From Haliangium sp050303215 (GTDB lineage: Bacteria > Myxococcota_A > Polyangia > Haliangiales > Haliangiaceae), in contig NZ_JBNLBH010000116.1 of assembly GCF_050303215.1 (NCBI RefSeq), forward strand, positions 112,585 to 176,584: DNA of 64,000 nt, written 5' to 3'. The notes below the pieces were generated by a model, which was given only the letters and a program-made list of their open reading frames with translations, had not been told where the DNA came from and made no database searches. Shown here piece by piece: positions 28,537 through 37,634 of this stretch. Position 1 is the first letter of the stretch, and each line of letters opens with the position of its first letter. The translations under genes were made by a program, and so were the position numbers.

Positions 28537-30027
28537 TCAATACGACCAGTAGGCGGCGAAGCTGGTGACGCCGTTGAGGTGGAACGCCGTCACCGCCTCG
28601 GTGGTCCAGCCCGCGCCGGTCACGCTCTGCCACACGTCCTGGTACCCGGTCGTGCTCAGCCCGTGCCGGGCGTAGATGTAGGTCGGCGCCGACGACGCCC
28701 AAATGGCGGTGTAGCGCGGCTCCCCGTTGTGCACGTAGCTGTTGAGGTAGATCAGGCGCCGGCCGGCGTCCTTGTTGGCGGTGTAGTTGGTCTGATAATC
28801 GGCGCTGGTTTGGAACGAGCGGACCATGTAGCTGCCGATCGAGCCGTAGGTGTAGATCGCGGCGTAGGTCCGCACCCCGTTGACCGACGCCACCGAGACC
28901 TGGCGCGGGCGGTAGCCGGCGGCGGTGAGGGCGTCGAACTGGCCCTGGTGCTGGGCGGCGCTGAGGCCGTGATAGGTGACCGTGTCCGGGGTCGAGCGCG
29001 AGCGCTCGAAGATGGCCGCGTAGCGCACCGCCGAGCCGACCGAGTAGGCGTCGATGTGGACCAGCGAATAGCCGTCTTCGTCGACGTACTGGTCGATGTA
29101 GTCATCGAGCTGCTGCTCGGTGAGCATGCGGTGCGAGCGCCACGACAGCCCCGACACCGAGGGCCGGAACAGGGCGTTGAAGTAGGCCGTGCCGTTGCGA
29201 TCGAAGCCGTCGTTCCACTCCAGCCGGTAGCCGCAGTCGGTGGCGGCGTTGAACATGGACTGGAAGCTGCCGTGGGAGACCAGGTGGCGGGCGTACTCGT
29301 CGTAGCCGGGGCGCACGTCCGGGACCACGTAGGTCGTACCGGCGACGAAGAGCTGACCATCGATGCCGCACACGCGCGGGATCAGGTTGTCGCCCTTGAT
29401 GTAGCCGCCGACCGGGTTGATGGGGTCGGCGGGGTCATCGGGGATGGCCACCTCGAAGTGCACGTGGTCACCGCTGGCGCAGCCGATGTTGCCCTCGATG
29501 CCGAGGAACTGGCCCGCCATCACGTAGTCGCCCACCGACAGCCCGGCGTCGGAGCTGGCCGAGTACTGCTCGATGTGGGAGTACTTGGTCCACTCGCCGT
29601 TGTCGTGCTCGATCCAGACGTAGTTGTTGTTCTCGCACCCGCCGTTGACGTTGTGCGAGTCCTCGATGAAGCGCACCGTGCCGTGGGCCGCGGCCGTCAC
29701 CCGGTAGGGGCCGCCGCTGGTGCCGTGCATGTCGATGCGGTTGGCCGGGGTGTGGCTGATGTGGTCGCGGGTGACCTTCACGCTGGTGCCGGGCTCGTAG
29801 GGGATGGCGTACAGGCCCTGGGATATGGCGGCCGCGACGGAGATGGACTCGCTGCGCAGGGGCGCGAGCTCGTCGGCCATGGCCAGGTTGGGCGCGGCCA
29901 CCGCCAGGGTGGCGCCCAGGAGGCCCAGCCCGGCCGTGAGCCGTCCGCTGCTGGGCCAACTCGGGCGACGGGGGCGCGAGCGGGGTTGCTCGGCGAAGGG
30001 AATCGAAGTCTGCTCCGTGGATGACAT
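28537..30027 (-). CDS. Secreted M23 (LytM) peptidase domain with five tandem C-terminal repeats
   Basis: 496 aa. A long signal sequence ('LTAGLGLLGATLAVAAPNLAMA') ends near residue 50. The M23 fold covers about 60-215, with the HxH zinc motif in 'CASGDHVHFEV' and an upstream H...D pair in 'HTPANRIDMHG' in place of the usual HxxxD. Residues 245-496 are five repeats of about 48 aa of the bacterial tandem repeat (BTRD1) type, each with an aromatic or H-G start, a 'GY' or 'GW' turn and an 'YAAIW'-like end; this family occurs with secreted hydrolases. AGGAG precedes ATG 30027. Probable peptidoglycan or protein hydrolase, possibly for predation. Confidence 0.85.
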   Translation of the reverse strand: MSSTEQTSIPFAEQPRSRPRRPSWPSSGRLTAGLGLLGATLAVAAPNLAMADELAPLRSESISVAAAISQGLYAIPYEPGTSVKVTRDHISHTPANRIDMHGTSGGPYRVTAAAHGTVRFIEDSHNVNGGCENNNYVWIEHDNGEWTKYSHIEQYSASSDAGLSVGDYVMAGQFLGIEGNIGCASGDHVHFEVAIPDDPADPINPVGGYIKGDNLIPRVCGIDGQLFVAGTTYVVPDVRPGYDEYARHLVSHGSFQSMFNAATDCGYRLEWNDGFDRNGTAYFNALFRPSVSGLSWRSHRMLTEQQLDDYIDQYVDEDGYSLVHIDAYSVGSAVRYAAIFERSRSTPDTVTYHGLSAAQHQGQFDALTAAGYRPRQVSVASVNGVRTYAAIYTYGSIGSYMVRSFQTSADYQTNYTANKDAGRRLIYLNSYVHNGEPRYTAIWASSAPTYIYARHGLSTTGYQDVWQSVTGAGWTTEAVTAFHLNGVTSFAAYWSY

Positions 30028-30262
30028 GATTTGCTCCTATCTGTGGCCACGCCGCGGCGCCATCAGGGCGCACGGGGGCCGTGTGGGCCGTGTGGGATAC
30101 GCTCGGCGGTGGCCCATCCGAGGCCGAGCGCATCGATTGCCGGTTGTCACCCCGATAGAGACCGGCCCCTGACCTACGTTCCCCCGAAAAACGCCCACGC
30201 GAACTGGAGTCGCGCCGGGCGCGAGCCGGCCGAGCCCGGCGTCGTTCTCCGACGCAGCCGAC

Positions 30263-31156
30263 TCAGCCGGCGCGGCCCTGGGCCCGCTCGCAGGCCCGGG
30301 CCAGGGCCCGAGTGGTGAGCACCCGGGTCAGGTGGCGGCGGTAGTCGGCGCTGGCGTGCACATCGCCGTGGGGGCCGTCGGGGCCCAGGTCGGCGCCCGC
30401 GGCGGCCGCGGCCGCGGCCTCGAACAGCTTGGCTCCGGGCGCCTGTCCGATCAAGGTAGACACGGCCTGGGCGGCCTCGACCGGGCCCTCGCCCACGCCC
30501 AGCAGGGTCATCCGGGCGCCCGCGATCAGGCCCTTATCGGACAGCTCGACCACGGCGGCCACGCCCACCATGGCGTAGTCGCCGCGGCGCCGGGACAGCT
30601 CTACGAAGGCGTGTCCGGACCGAGCCGGTGGCGGCGGCAGCTCGATCTCGACCAGCAGCTCGTCCGGCTCCAGCGCGGTGCTGAGCAGGCCGGTAAAGAA
30701 GTCCGCGGCCTCGATCCAGCGCTCGCCGGCGGGCCCGCGCACGCGCATGCGCGCCTTCAGGGCCAGCATCAGGGCCGGCAGCTCGGCGGCCGGGTCGGCG
30801 TGGGCCACGCTGCCGCCGAAGGTGCCGCGGTTGCGGATCTGGACGTGCGCGATCCAGGGCATGGTCTCGGCCACCAGCGGGGCCCGCTCGGCCACCAGCG
30901 GGCTCAGCTCGACCGCGCGCTGGCGGGTGGTGGCGCCGACGCGCAGCCCGCCGGCCGCGCTGGGCTCGATGAACGCCAACTCCGTCACTCGGTTGATGTC
31001 CACCAGCGCCGCCGGCTGGGCCAGGCGGAAGTTCATGGCCGGGACCAGGCTCTGCCCACCCGCCAGCACCTTGGCCTCGTCGCCGTGCTCGCCCAACAGC
31101 GCCACCGCCTCCTCGACCGAGTCGGGACGAAAGTACAAAAACGGGGCCGGCTTCAT
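30263..31156 (-). CDS. Molybdenum hydroxylase FAD-binding (medium) subunit
   Basis: 297 aa, CoxM-like. FAD contacts are clear: 'VLAGGQSLVPAMNFRL' (about 29-44) and 'IRNRGTFGGSVAHADPAAE' (about 106-124), with the C-terminal CO-dehydrogenase flavoprotein domain after 'AFVELSRRRGDYAMVG'. It passes electrons from the [2Fe-2S] subunit to an acceptor. The ATG overlaps the large subunit's stop by 4 bp (ATGA). It is the last gene of the six-gene operon that starts at 39778. Confidence 0.93.
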   Translation of the reverse strand: MKPAPFLYFRPDSVEEAVALLGEHGDEAKVLAGGQSLVPAMNFRLAQPAALVDINRVTELAFIEPSAAGGLRVGATTRQRAVELSPLVAERAPLVAETMPWIAHVQIRNRGTFGGSVAHADPAAELPALMLALKARMRVRGPAGERWIEAADFFTGLLSTALEPDELLVEIELPPPPARSGHAFVELSRRRGDYAMVGVAAVVELSDKGLIAGARMTLLGVGEGPVEAAQAVSTLIGQAPGAKLFEAAAAAAAGADLGPDGPHGDVHASADYRRHLTRVLTTRALARACERAQGRAG

Positions 31157-33552
31157 CGCTCGTCTCCTGTGCCGGCGTCGCCCGCCGGGTCGCCTGGGTC
31201 GCCTGGATCACCGCCGCGGGCCCGAGTGACCAGCTCGTACAGCTTGCTCGGGGACAGCGGCATCTCCAAGATCTCGATCCCGGTGTCGCTGAGCGCGTCT
31301 TCGAGCGCCTGGGCGAAGGCCGCGGCCACCGGGATGGCGCCGCCCTCGCCCGCGCCCTTGATGCCGAGCGGGTTGAGCGGCGACGGCGTCTCCACGTGTC
31401 CGGTCTCGATGTGATCGGGCATCTCGTTGATCGTCGGCACCAGGTAGTCCATGAACGACGCGTTCAGGAGCTGACCTTCGGCGTCGTAGGCGAGCTGCTC
31501 ATAAAACACGTCGCCGATGCCCTGGGCCACCCCGCCCTGAATCTGGCCTTCTAAGATGAGCGGGTTGATCACCGTCCCGCAGTCGTGCACCACCACGTAG
31601 CGGCGGATGGTCACGTCGAAGGTGTCGGGGTCCACCTCCACCAGCACCGCGTGGGCCCCGCTGGCCGTGGTGCCGCTCTTGGGCCCAAAGTAGCTCACCG
31701 CCTCCAGCCCCGGCTCGGTGCCGTGGGTGACCGCGCCCCGGAGCGGGTTGGCCGCCATGGCCAGCTCGCCCAGCGACTTGCCCGAGCCCGGCGCGCCCTT
31801 GATCGCCACCCGACCGCCCGCCAGCTCCAGGTCGGCCTCGGCCACCTCCAGCTCCTCGGCCGCCAGCGCCAGGATCTTGCGCCGCACCTCCTGCGCCGCC
31901 GCGTAGCACGCGTTGCCGGCCACCACCGCGCCCCGGCTGGCGAAGGTCCCGGTGCCCCAGTTGAACTCGCGGGTGTCGCCGGTGACCACGCGCACGTCGC
32001 TCACCTCCACCCCCAACAGCTCGGCCACGAGCTGGGCAAAGGAGGTGAAGTGGCCCTGCCCCTGGGTGCCCACGCCCGTGGCCAGGCTGACCTTGCCGCT
32101 GGCCTCGACCCGCACCCGGGCGCCCTCGTAGGGGCCGATGCCCGTGCCCTCCACGTAGGTGGCCACCCCGATCCCGAGCCGCTTGCCCGCGGCCTCGGCT
32201 GCGGCTTTTTCGGACGCATAGAACTTCTCGTAGCCGATCCGCTCCACCGCCTGCTCGATCGCGGGCAGGTAGTCGCCGCTGTCGTACACCAGGGGCGCGA
32301 AGTCCTGATAGATCAGCTCGTTGTCGTACGGGAACTGATCGGGCCGGATGAAGTTCTTCTTGCGGATCTCGACCCGGTCCATGCCCAGCTCGCGTGCGCC
32401 CAGGTCGAGCAGCCGCTCCATCACGAACACGCCCTGGGGCCGGCCCGCGCCCCGGTACGGCGTCACCACGGTCTTGTTGGTGAACACCGCCTTGAACTCA
32501 CTGTAGTAGTTCTCGATGTCGTAGCAGCCCAGCAGCGTGCACTGGCTGTTGATGGGCGTGGTCAGGCCGTAGGGGTCGTAGGCGCCGGTGTCGTGCAAGA
32601 ACTCGTCGCGCACGCCCAGCACCCGGCCGTCGCGGCTGAGCGCGATCTCGGCCCGGTGCACCTGGCCGCGCTCGTGGGTGGTGGCGAAGAAGTTTTCTTC
32701 CCGATCCTCGATCCACTTCACCGGCCGTCCGAGCTGCATCGAGATCCACGGGATCAGCACCTCTTCGGGGTAGAACATCATCATCTTGGGCCCGAAGCCG
32801 CCGCCCAGGAAGGGCGCGACCACGCGCACCTGCGACTCCGACAGCCCCAGCATCCCGGCCAGGCCGTTGCGGATGGGGATCGGGGCCTGGGTGGTGTCCC
32901 AGACCTCGAGCTGCTGGCTGCGCGGGTCCCAGTGGGCCACGATGCCGCGGTTCTCCATCGCCGCGGCGGTGCCGCGGTCGTACACGAAGCGGCGCGACAG
33001 CACCACATCGGCGCGCGCGCGCGCGGCCGCGTAGTCGCCCTTGTGTTGGATCACGTGCGCCGACAGGTTGTCGTCCAGATCGTCGTGGACCCGGGGCGCG
33101 CCCGCGGCCAGCGCCTGCTCCATGTCCACCACGGCCGGCAGCGGCTCGGTGTCGACCATCACCTCGGTGAGCGCGTCCTCGGCCAGGTAGCGGCTCTCGG
33201 CCACGATCACGGCGATGGCCTCGCCGGCGTGGCGGACCTTGTCCTTGGCCAGCGGCACCTGCGTGCGCTGGTTGAACACCACCCCCGAGATCGGCGGCGG
33301 CGGCACCAAGAGCGGGCCCGGGCGCCAGTAATCGCCCAGGTCGGCGGCGCTGTACACGGCCACCACCCCGGGCATGGCCCGAGCCGCCGACACGTCTACC
33401 TCCAGCAGGCGGGCGTGGGCCTCGGGGCTGCGCACGAAGGCCACGTGCAGCATCCCGGGCAGGTCGACGTCGTCGACGAACAGCGCCTGGCCCTTGAGCA
33501 GGCGCTCATCCTCGTTGCGGCGGACTGGGCGGCCAATGTGACGGGTCTCCAC
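31153..33552 (-). CDS. Molybdenum hydroxylase large (molybdopterin-binding) subunit, CoxL form II-like
   Basis: 799 aa from GTG 33552 with AGGAG 8 bp upstream. It shows the xanthine-oxidase-type fold: N-terminal 'RVRNEDERLLKG'-like region (about 10-22), 'GGGFGPKM' and the active-site loop 'PYRGAGRPQGVF' (near 362), and the catalytic Glu in 'GAGEGGAIPVAAAF' near the C-terminus. The AYRGAGR-type loop marks form II enzymes; true CO dehydrogenases have AYxCSFR, so CO is an unlikely substrate. Purines, nicotinate-like or other N-heterocycles fit better. It partners the genes at 30263 and 33638. Confidence 0.92.
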   Translation of the reverse strand: METRHIGRPVRRNEDERLLKGQALFVDDVDLPGMLHVAFVRSPEAHARLLEVDVSAARAMPGVVAVYSAADLGDYWRPGPLLVPPPPISGVVFNQRTQVPLAKDKVRHAGEAIAVIVAESRYLAEDALTEVMVDTEPLPAVVDMEQALAAGAPRVHDDLDDNLSAHVIQHKGDYAAARARADVVLSRRFVYDRGTAAAMENRGIVAHWDPRSQQLEVWDTTQAPIPIRNGLAGMLGLSESQVRVVAPFLGGGFGPKMMMFYPEEVLIPWISMQLGRPVKWIEDREENFFATTHERGQVHRAEIALSRDGRVLGVRDEFLHDTGAYDPYGLTTPINSQCTLLGCYDIENYYSEFKAVFTNKTVVTPYRGAGRPQGVFVMERLLDLGARELGMDRVEIRKKNFIRPDQFPYDNELIYQDFAPLVYDSGDYLPAIEQAVERIGYEKFYASEKAAAEAAGKRLGIGVATYVEGTGIGPYEGARVRVEASGKVSLATGVGTQGQGHFTSFAQLVAELLGVEVSDVRVVTGDTREFNWGTGTFASRGAVVAGNACYAAAQEVRRKILALAAEELEVAEADLELAGGRVAIKGAPGSGKSLGELAMAANPLRGAVTHGTEPGLEAVSYFGPKSGTTASGAHAVLVEVDPDTFDVTIRRYVVVHDCGTVINPLILEGQIQGGVAQGIGDVFYEQLAYDAEGQLLNASFMDYLVPTINEMPDHIETGHVETPSPLNPLGIKGAGEGGAIPVAAAFAQALEDALSDTGIEILEMPLSPSKLYELVTRARGGDPGDPGDPAGDAGTGDER

Positions 33553-33637
33553 GGCGGGCTCCTGTATTTCGGACGAAGGGCTTGGGCGAACGGATGGGGA
33601 CGAACAGCGCGGGCGAGGCCCGGGGCGCCGATGGGGC

Positions 33638-34168
33638 TCAGCCGTCGGAGGCGCTCGGCTTGGTGGCCGCGGCCGCCAGCTTGACCGCCTCGAGGATCTT
33701 GGCGTAGCCGGTGCAGCGGCACAGGTTGCCGCCCAGGAGCTCTCGGATCTGCTCGTCGCTGGGGTCGGGGGTTTGCTCCAGGAAGGGCACCACGGACATC
33801 AAGATGCCCGGGGTGCAGAACCCGCACTGGAGCCCGTGGGCCTCGCGGAACGCGGCCTGAATCGGGTGCAGATCGCCCCCGGCCGGGGCCAGGCCTTCCA
33901 CCGTGCGGACCTCGCAGCCGTCCACCTGGACCGCGAACACCAGGCACGAGCGCGTGGCCTGGCCGTCGATGAGCACCGTGCAGGCCCCGCACACCCCGTG
34001 CTCGCAGCCCACGTGGGTGCCCGTGAGCCCCAGCTCGTGGCGCAGGTAGTCGCTGAGCAGCGTGCGCGGCTCGGCCGTGCCCGCGTGGGCCACGCCGTTG
34101 ATGGTGCAGGACAGGGCCAGACGGCTGCTGCCATCCGGGGCGGTGGTGTCGGCGGGGTTGTGACTCAT
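33638..34168 (-). CDS. Molybdenum hydroxylase [2Fe-2S] (small) subunit
   Basis: 176 aa from ATG 34168, which overlaps the amidase stop by 4 bp. Two iron-sulfur motifs are complete: the plant-ferredoxin type 'GCEHGVCGACTVLIDG' (about 53-69) and the C-terminal four-helix type 'QCGFCTPGI' then 'GNLCRCTGY'. It carries electrons from the molybdenum centre to the flavin subunit. An 85-bp gap separates it from the large-subunit gene. Slightly longer than the usual 155-165 aa because of an N-terminal tail and a final 'AAATKPSASDG'. Confidence 0.93.
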   Translation of the reverse strand: MSHNPADTTAPDGSSRLALSCTINGVAHAGTAEPRTLLSDYLRHELGLTGTHVGCEHGVCGACTVLIDGQATRSCLVFAVQVDGCEVRTVEGLAPAGGDLHPIQAAFREAHGLQCGFCTPGILMSVVPFLEQTPDPSDEQIRELLGGNLCRCTGYAKILEAVKLAAAATKPSASDG

Positions 34169-35700
34169 GGGGTCGTCTCCCGAGGCGGTGAAGATGACGA
34201 GGGCGGCGTCGAAGACGCGGCGGAGAGGTCCGTGAGCGGCGCGATCAGGGCTTGCTGCCGACGTTCGAGGGCGGCGCCCACCTCCAGCACCAGCTCCTCG
34301 CCGTCCACGGGGCCGACGATCTGGACGCCCGCGGGCAGCCCGTCCTGGTCGCGGCCGCAGGGCACGGCCAGCACCGGCAGCGAGGTGAGCGTGAGCAGGT
34401 AGGTGGGCGCGATCCAGTCGATGTAGCTCGACATCGGCTGGCCGCGGATGGCCATGGGCGGCCCGTCGGCGATGGCAAACGGCGGCACCGCCACCGTCGG
34501 CGTGACCACCACGTCGACCTCGGCCAGCACCCTGGCCACCCGGGCCATGAGTCGGCTGCGCGCGCGCATGGCGCGGGCGATGCGGGTCGGGTCCAGGCCC
34601 AGGCCGACCCGGATGTTGCCGGCCAGGTTGGGGCCCAACTCGTCCAGGCGATCGACCAGGTCCAGGTGCTGGGCCAGCATCCACAGCCCGCGCAGGGTCG
34701 CGAACACCTCGTGCCCGGCCGACAGGTCGAGCTCGACGTCCGCGATCTCGGCGCCGCTGTCGGACAGATAGTCGAGCACGCGCCGGCCCAAGTGCACCAG
34801 CGCCGGCTCGACCCCGCGCCCGCTCAGATCCGGACACCAGCCCACCCGCAGCCCGGACCGCAGCGGTCGGGCCGCGGCCGCGGGGAAGTCGCGCCCGGTC
34901 ATCGACCGCGACATCGGCAGCCCCGGCGCGGGCCCGGCCATCACTTGCAGCATCATGGCCACGTCGGCCACCGTGCGCCCCATCGGGCCGGCGGCCTGGA
35001 TGTCGTCCCAGCGGTCGGGCGAGGGCAGGATCGGCACCAGCCCCGGCGACGGCCGCAGCCCCACCACCCCGCAGTACGCGGCCGGGATGCGCAGCGATCC
35101 GCCCACGTCGGTGCCGTCGGCCAGCGCCACCATGCCGCAGGCCAGGGCCGCGGCGCTGCCCCCGCTGGAGCCGCCCACGGTCCGGCTCGGGTCCCATGGG
35201 TTCCGGGTCGGCCCGAAAACCTCGTTGTCCGTGTGCGCGCCCACGGCCATCTCGGGGGTGTTGGTCTTGCCCACGATCACGGCTCCGGCCGCGCGCAGCC
35301 GCGCCACCAGCAGCGCGTCCCGATCGGGCACGTGGTGGGCGAACAGCGGGCTGGCGTAGGTCGTGCGCAGCCCGGCGGTGGCGGTCACGTCCTTGATGCC
35401 CACCGGCAGCCCGCACAGCGGCCCCACCTCATCGCCGCGATAGATCGCAGCGCGAGCGGCTTCGGCCTGGACCAAGACGTCGTCGGCCACCGTGCACATC
35501 GCGTTCACGACCGGATCGACCTCGCTGATCCGGGCCAGCGTGGCCTCGGCCAGCTCCACCGGGCACAGCGTCCCGGCGTGCAACCGCGCCGCCAGCTCGC
35601 TCGCGCTCTCGCGCAGTACGTCGTCGCCGCCCGGCTGTCCTGGCGGGCCCGCTTGGCCCGCTTGGCCCGACTGCCCGCTTCCCTCGGCGGCCGCGCTCAC
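34165..35700 (-). CDS. Amidase signature family hydrolase
   Basis: 511 aa from GTG 35700 (GTGA overlap with the hydantoinase B stop). The Ser-Ser-Lys triad is visible: Lys in 'PVGIKDVT' (near 97), the cis-Ser in 'VGGSSGGSAAALA' (near 175) and the nucleophile in 'GTDVGGSLRIPA' (near 198). A glycine/glutamine-rich leader of 25 residues precedes the domain. It cleaves linear amides. Within this operon it probably acts after ring opening by the hydantoinase subunits, releasing ammonia or an amine. Confidence 0.92.
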   Translation of the reverse strand: MSAAAEGSGQSGQAGQAGPPGQPGGDDVLRESASELAARLHAGTLCPVELAEATLARISEVDPVVNAMCTVADDVLVQAEAARAAIYRGDEVGPLCGLPVGIKDVTATAGLRTTYASPLFAHHVPDRDALLVARLRAAGAVIVGKTNTPEMAVGAHTDNEVFGPTRNPWDPSRTVGGSSGGSAAALACGMVALADGTDVGGSLRIPAAYCGVVGLRPSPGLVPILPSPDRWDDIQAAGPMGRTVADVAMMLQVMAGPAPGLPMSRSMTGRDFPAAAARPLRSGLRVGWCPDLSGRGVEPALVHLGRRVLDYLSDSGAEIADVELDLSAGHEVFATLRGLWMLAQHLDLVDRLDELGPNLAGNIRVGLGLDPTRIARAMRARSRLMARVARVLAEVDVVVTPTVAVPPFAIADGPPMAIRGQPMSSYIDWIAPTYLLTLTSLPVLAVPCGRDQDGLPAGVQIVGPVDGEELVLEVGAALERRQQALIAPLTDLSAASSTPPSSSSPPRETTP

Positions 35701-37634
35701 GGCTCGGCCCCTGCGCCGGCCGAGGCCGGCGAGCCGGCCGCGGTCCGCCCCGGTGTGCGCGCGCGCAGCTCCTCATAGCCGGGCCCGCGGTCGATGAAGG
35801 CCCGCGGCGCCCGGGCCTTGCGCAGCGCCGCGCGCTGACTTTCGGTGGCGGCCGCGTCGACCTCGTAGCGGCGCCGGGGATCATCGACCGCGCGGACGAT
35901 CACGCCGTAGTCATCGCGCGCGGCCTCGATCGACACCAGCCCTCGGACCACGTCCAGGCGCACCCGCTCCGGCTCCCGCTCGAGCGGATCGCCCCAGCCC
36001 CCGCCGCCGGTGGTCACGATCCGGACCACGTCCCCCTCCGCCAGCGGCTCCCCGTCCACCAGCCCGGGCAAGGTCCGGGCCTCGGCCTCGCTCGCGCCCG
36101 CCTCGGGGTTGATCACGGTCCGATACGGCTGCCCGGCCGCGCCCTCGTTGACCCCGTAGCAGCCCAGGTGCACCCGGTCTGCGGTCAGGATCAGGTTGGC
36201 GTCCACCAGCAGCCGCACGTCCTTCTCGTAGCCCAGCCCGCCCCGGCGCGTGCCCGGCCCGCCCGAGTCTCGGCGCAGCCCCAGCTTCTCGATGATCACC
36301 GGGAATCGAGTCTCGGCGAACTCGGCCGGCTGGTTGCGCGAGTCCGGAACGATGTGGATCACGTCGCTGCCGTCCTCGTAGTAGCGTCCGCCCGAGCCCC
36401 CGCCCAGCACCTCGCGCCACAGGAAGAAGCGCCCGTCCTGATCGCGCCCGTGCAGGCCCCAGTAGCGGATGGTCTCCTGATCCGCCGGCATGCGCCCGTG
36501 CTCCACCGCGTGCGCCACCGCCCCGGCCAAGAGCCCCATCGAGCGCAGCAGCACGAACGAGCGCGCGTTGGTCGCGGCCGGGAACTCGGGGCTGATCAGC
36601 GAGCCCTTGGGCGGGAAGATCACCTCGAACAGGTCGCAGATGCCCTCGTTCACGTCCAGCTCGGCCGCGCGCTCGGGGGTATCGGCCAGGCTGCGCAGCA
36701 CCGGCGCCACCCACTTGATCAAGAACCGCCCGTCGGCGTAGTCCGCGGGCCAGTTGATCGGCCCCGGCGACTGCGGGTCGGTCCCGCGCAGATCGAGCAC
36801 GATCTTGTCGTCGGTCTTGGTCATCGTCAGCCGCAGCGCGTGCAGCCTGGGCTCGGACACCCCGTCGTGCTCGACATAGTCCTCCCACTCATAGGTGCCG
36901 TTCTTGATCTTGGGAAAGATCTCGCGCCGGAAGTTATCGCGGCAGCGGTCGAGCACGGCCTGGAAGCACGCCTCCATGGTCTCGGCCCCGAAGCGCACGA
37001 ACAGATCCGAGATCCGCGCCGCGCCCATGCGGCAGGCCGCGATCTCGCTGTCGATATCGGCGGCCACGCTGTCGGGCAGGCGGCTGTTGCGGCAGATGAT
37101 GCGCAGCGCGGCCTGGTTCGGCGTGCCCGCGTCCACCAGCTTCACCGGCGGGATCATCAGCCCCTCCTGGAAGCAGGTCTGGGCGCTGCCCGGCATCGAC
37201 CCCGGCACCGCCCCGCCGATGTCGTCGTGGTGGCCAAAGGCCTGCACGAAGGCCACCACCCGGCCGTCGTGGAACACCGGCACCGTCGTGCACAGATCGG
37301 GCAGGTGCCCGATGCTGCCCTCGGACAGGTACACGTCGTTGAAGAAGTACACGTCCCCCGGCTGCATCGTATCGAGCGGGAAGTCGCGCACCACCGGATC
37401 GACCATGGCCGAGTACGAGCGCCCGGTCAGCTTGCGACAGCGGCGGTCGTGGATGCCCACCCGATAGTCGTGCTGGTCGCGGATCATGGGGCTGCGCGAG
37501 GTCCGCTCGATGGCGGCCTCGACCTCGCGCTCGATCGAGGCCAAAGACTCCTCGACGATCTGGAGCACGATGGGATCGACCCCGTCCGGGGCCATGCCCG
37601 GCTCGCGGCCCTGCTGCGGCTTGCTCTGACTCAT
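35697..37634 (-). CDS. hyuB: Hydantoinase B / oxoprolinase family protein
   Basis: 645 aa from ATG 37634, preceded by GAGGAGG inside the hyuA 3' end; a longer frame to 37847 lies wholly within hyuA and is rejected. Family motifs are seen: 'DPIVLQIVEESLASIEREVE' at the start, 'FFNDVYLSEGSIGHLPDLC', 'FGHHDDIGGAVPGSMP' and 'GGPGTRRGGLGYEKDV'. With HyuA it forms the ATP-dependent ring-opening hydrolase of hydantoins, oxoproline or related cyclic amides. Overlaps of 4 bp with both neighbours show a single translational unit. Confidence 0.92.
   Translation of the reverse strand: MSQSKPQQGREPGMAPDGVDPIVLQIVEESLASIEREVEAAIERTSRSPMIRDQHDYRVGIHDRRCRKLTGRSYSAMVDPVVRDFPLDTMQPGDVYFFNDVYLSEGSIGHLPDLCTTVPVFHDGRVVAFVQAFGHHDDIGGAVPGSMPGSAQTCFQEGLMIPPVKLVDAGTPNQAALRIICRNSRLPDSVAADIDSEIAACRMGAARISDLFVRFGAETMEACFQAVLDRCRDNFRREIFPKIKNGTYEWEDYVEHDGVSEPRLHALRLTMTKTDDKIVLDLRGTDPQSPGPINWPADYADGRFLIKWVAPVLRSLADTPERAAELDVNEGICDLFEVIFPPKGSLISPEFPAATNARSFVLLRSMGLLAGAVAHAVEHGRMPADQETIRYWGLHGRDQDGRFFLWREVLGGGSGGRYYEDGSDVIHIVPDSRNQPAEFAETRFPVIIEKLGLRRDSGGPGTRRGGLGYEKDVRLLVDANLILTADRVHLGCYGVNEGAAGQPYRTVINPEAGASEAEARTLPGLVDGEPLAEGDVVRIVTTGGGGWGDPLEREPERVRLDVVRGLVSIEAARDDYGVIVRAVDDPRRRYEVDAAATESQRAALRKARAPRAFIDRGPGYEELRARTPGRTAAGSPASAGAGAEP

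Noticed and set aside
31153..33552. Aerobic CO dehydrogenase
   Set aside because: The active-site loop is PYRGAGR, not the AYxCSFR of true CO dehydrogenases, and the operon is linked to hydantoinase and amidase.
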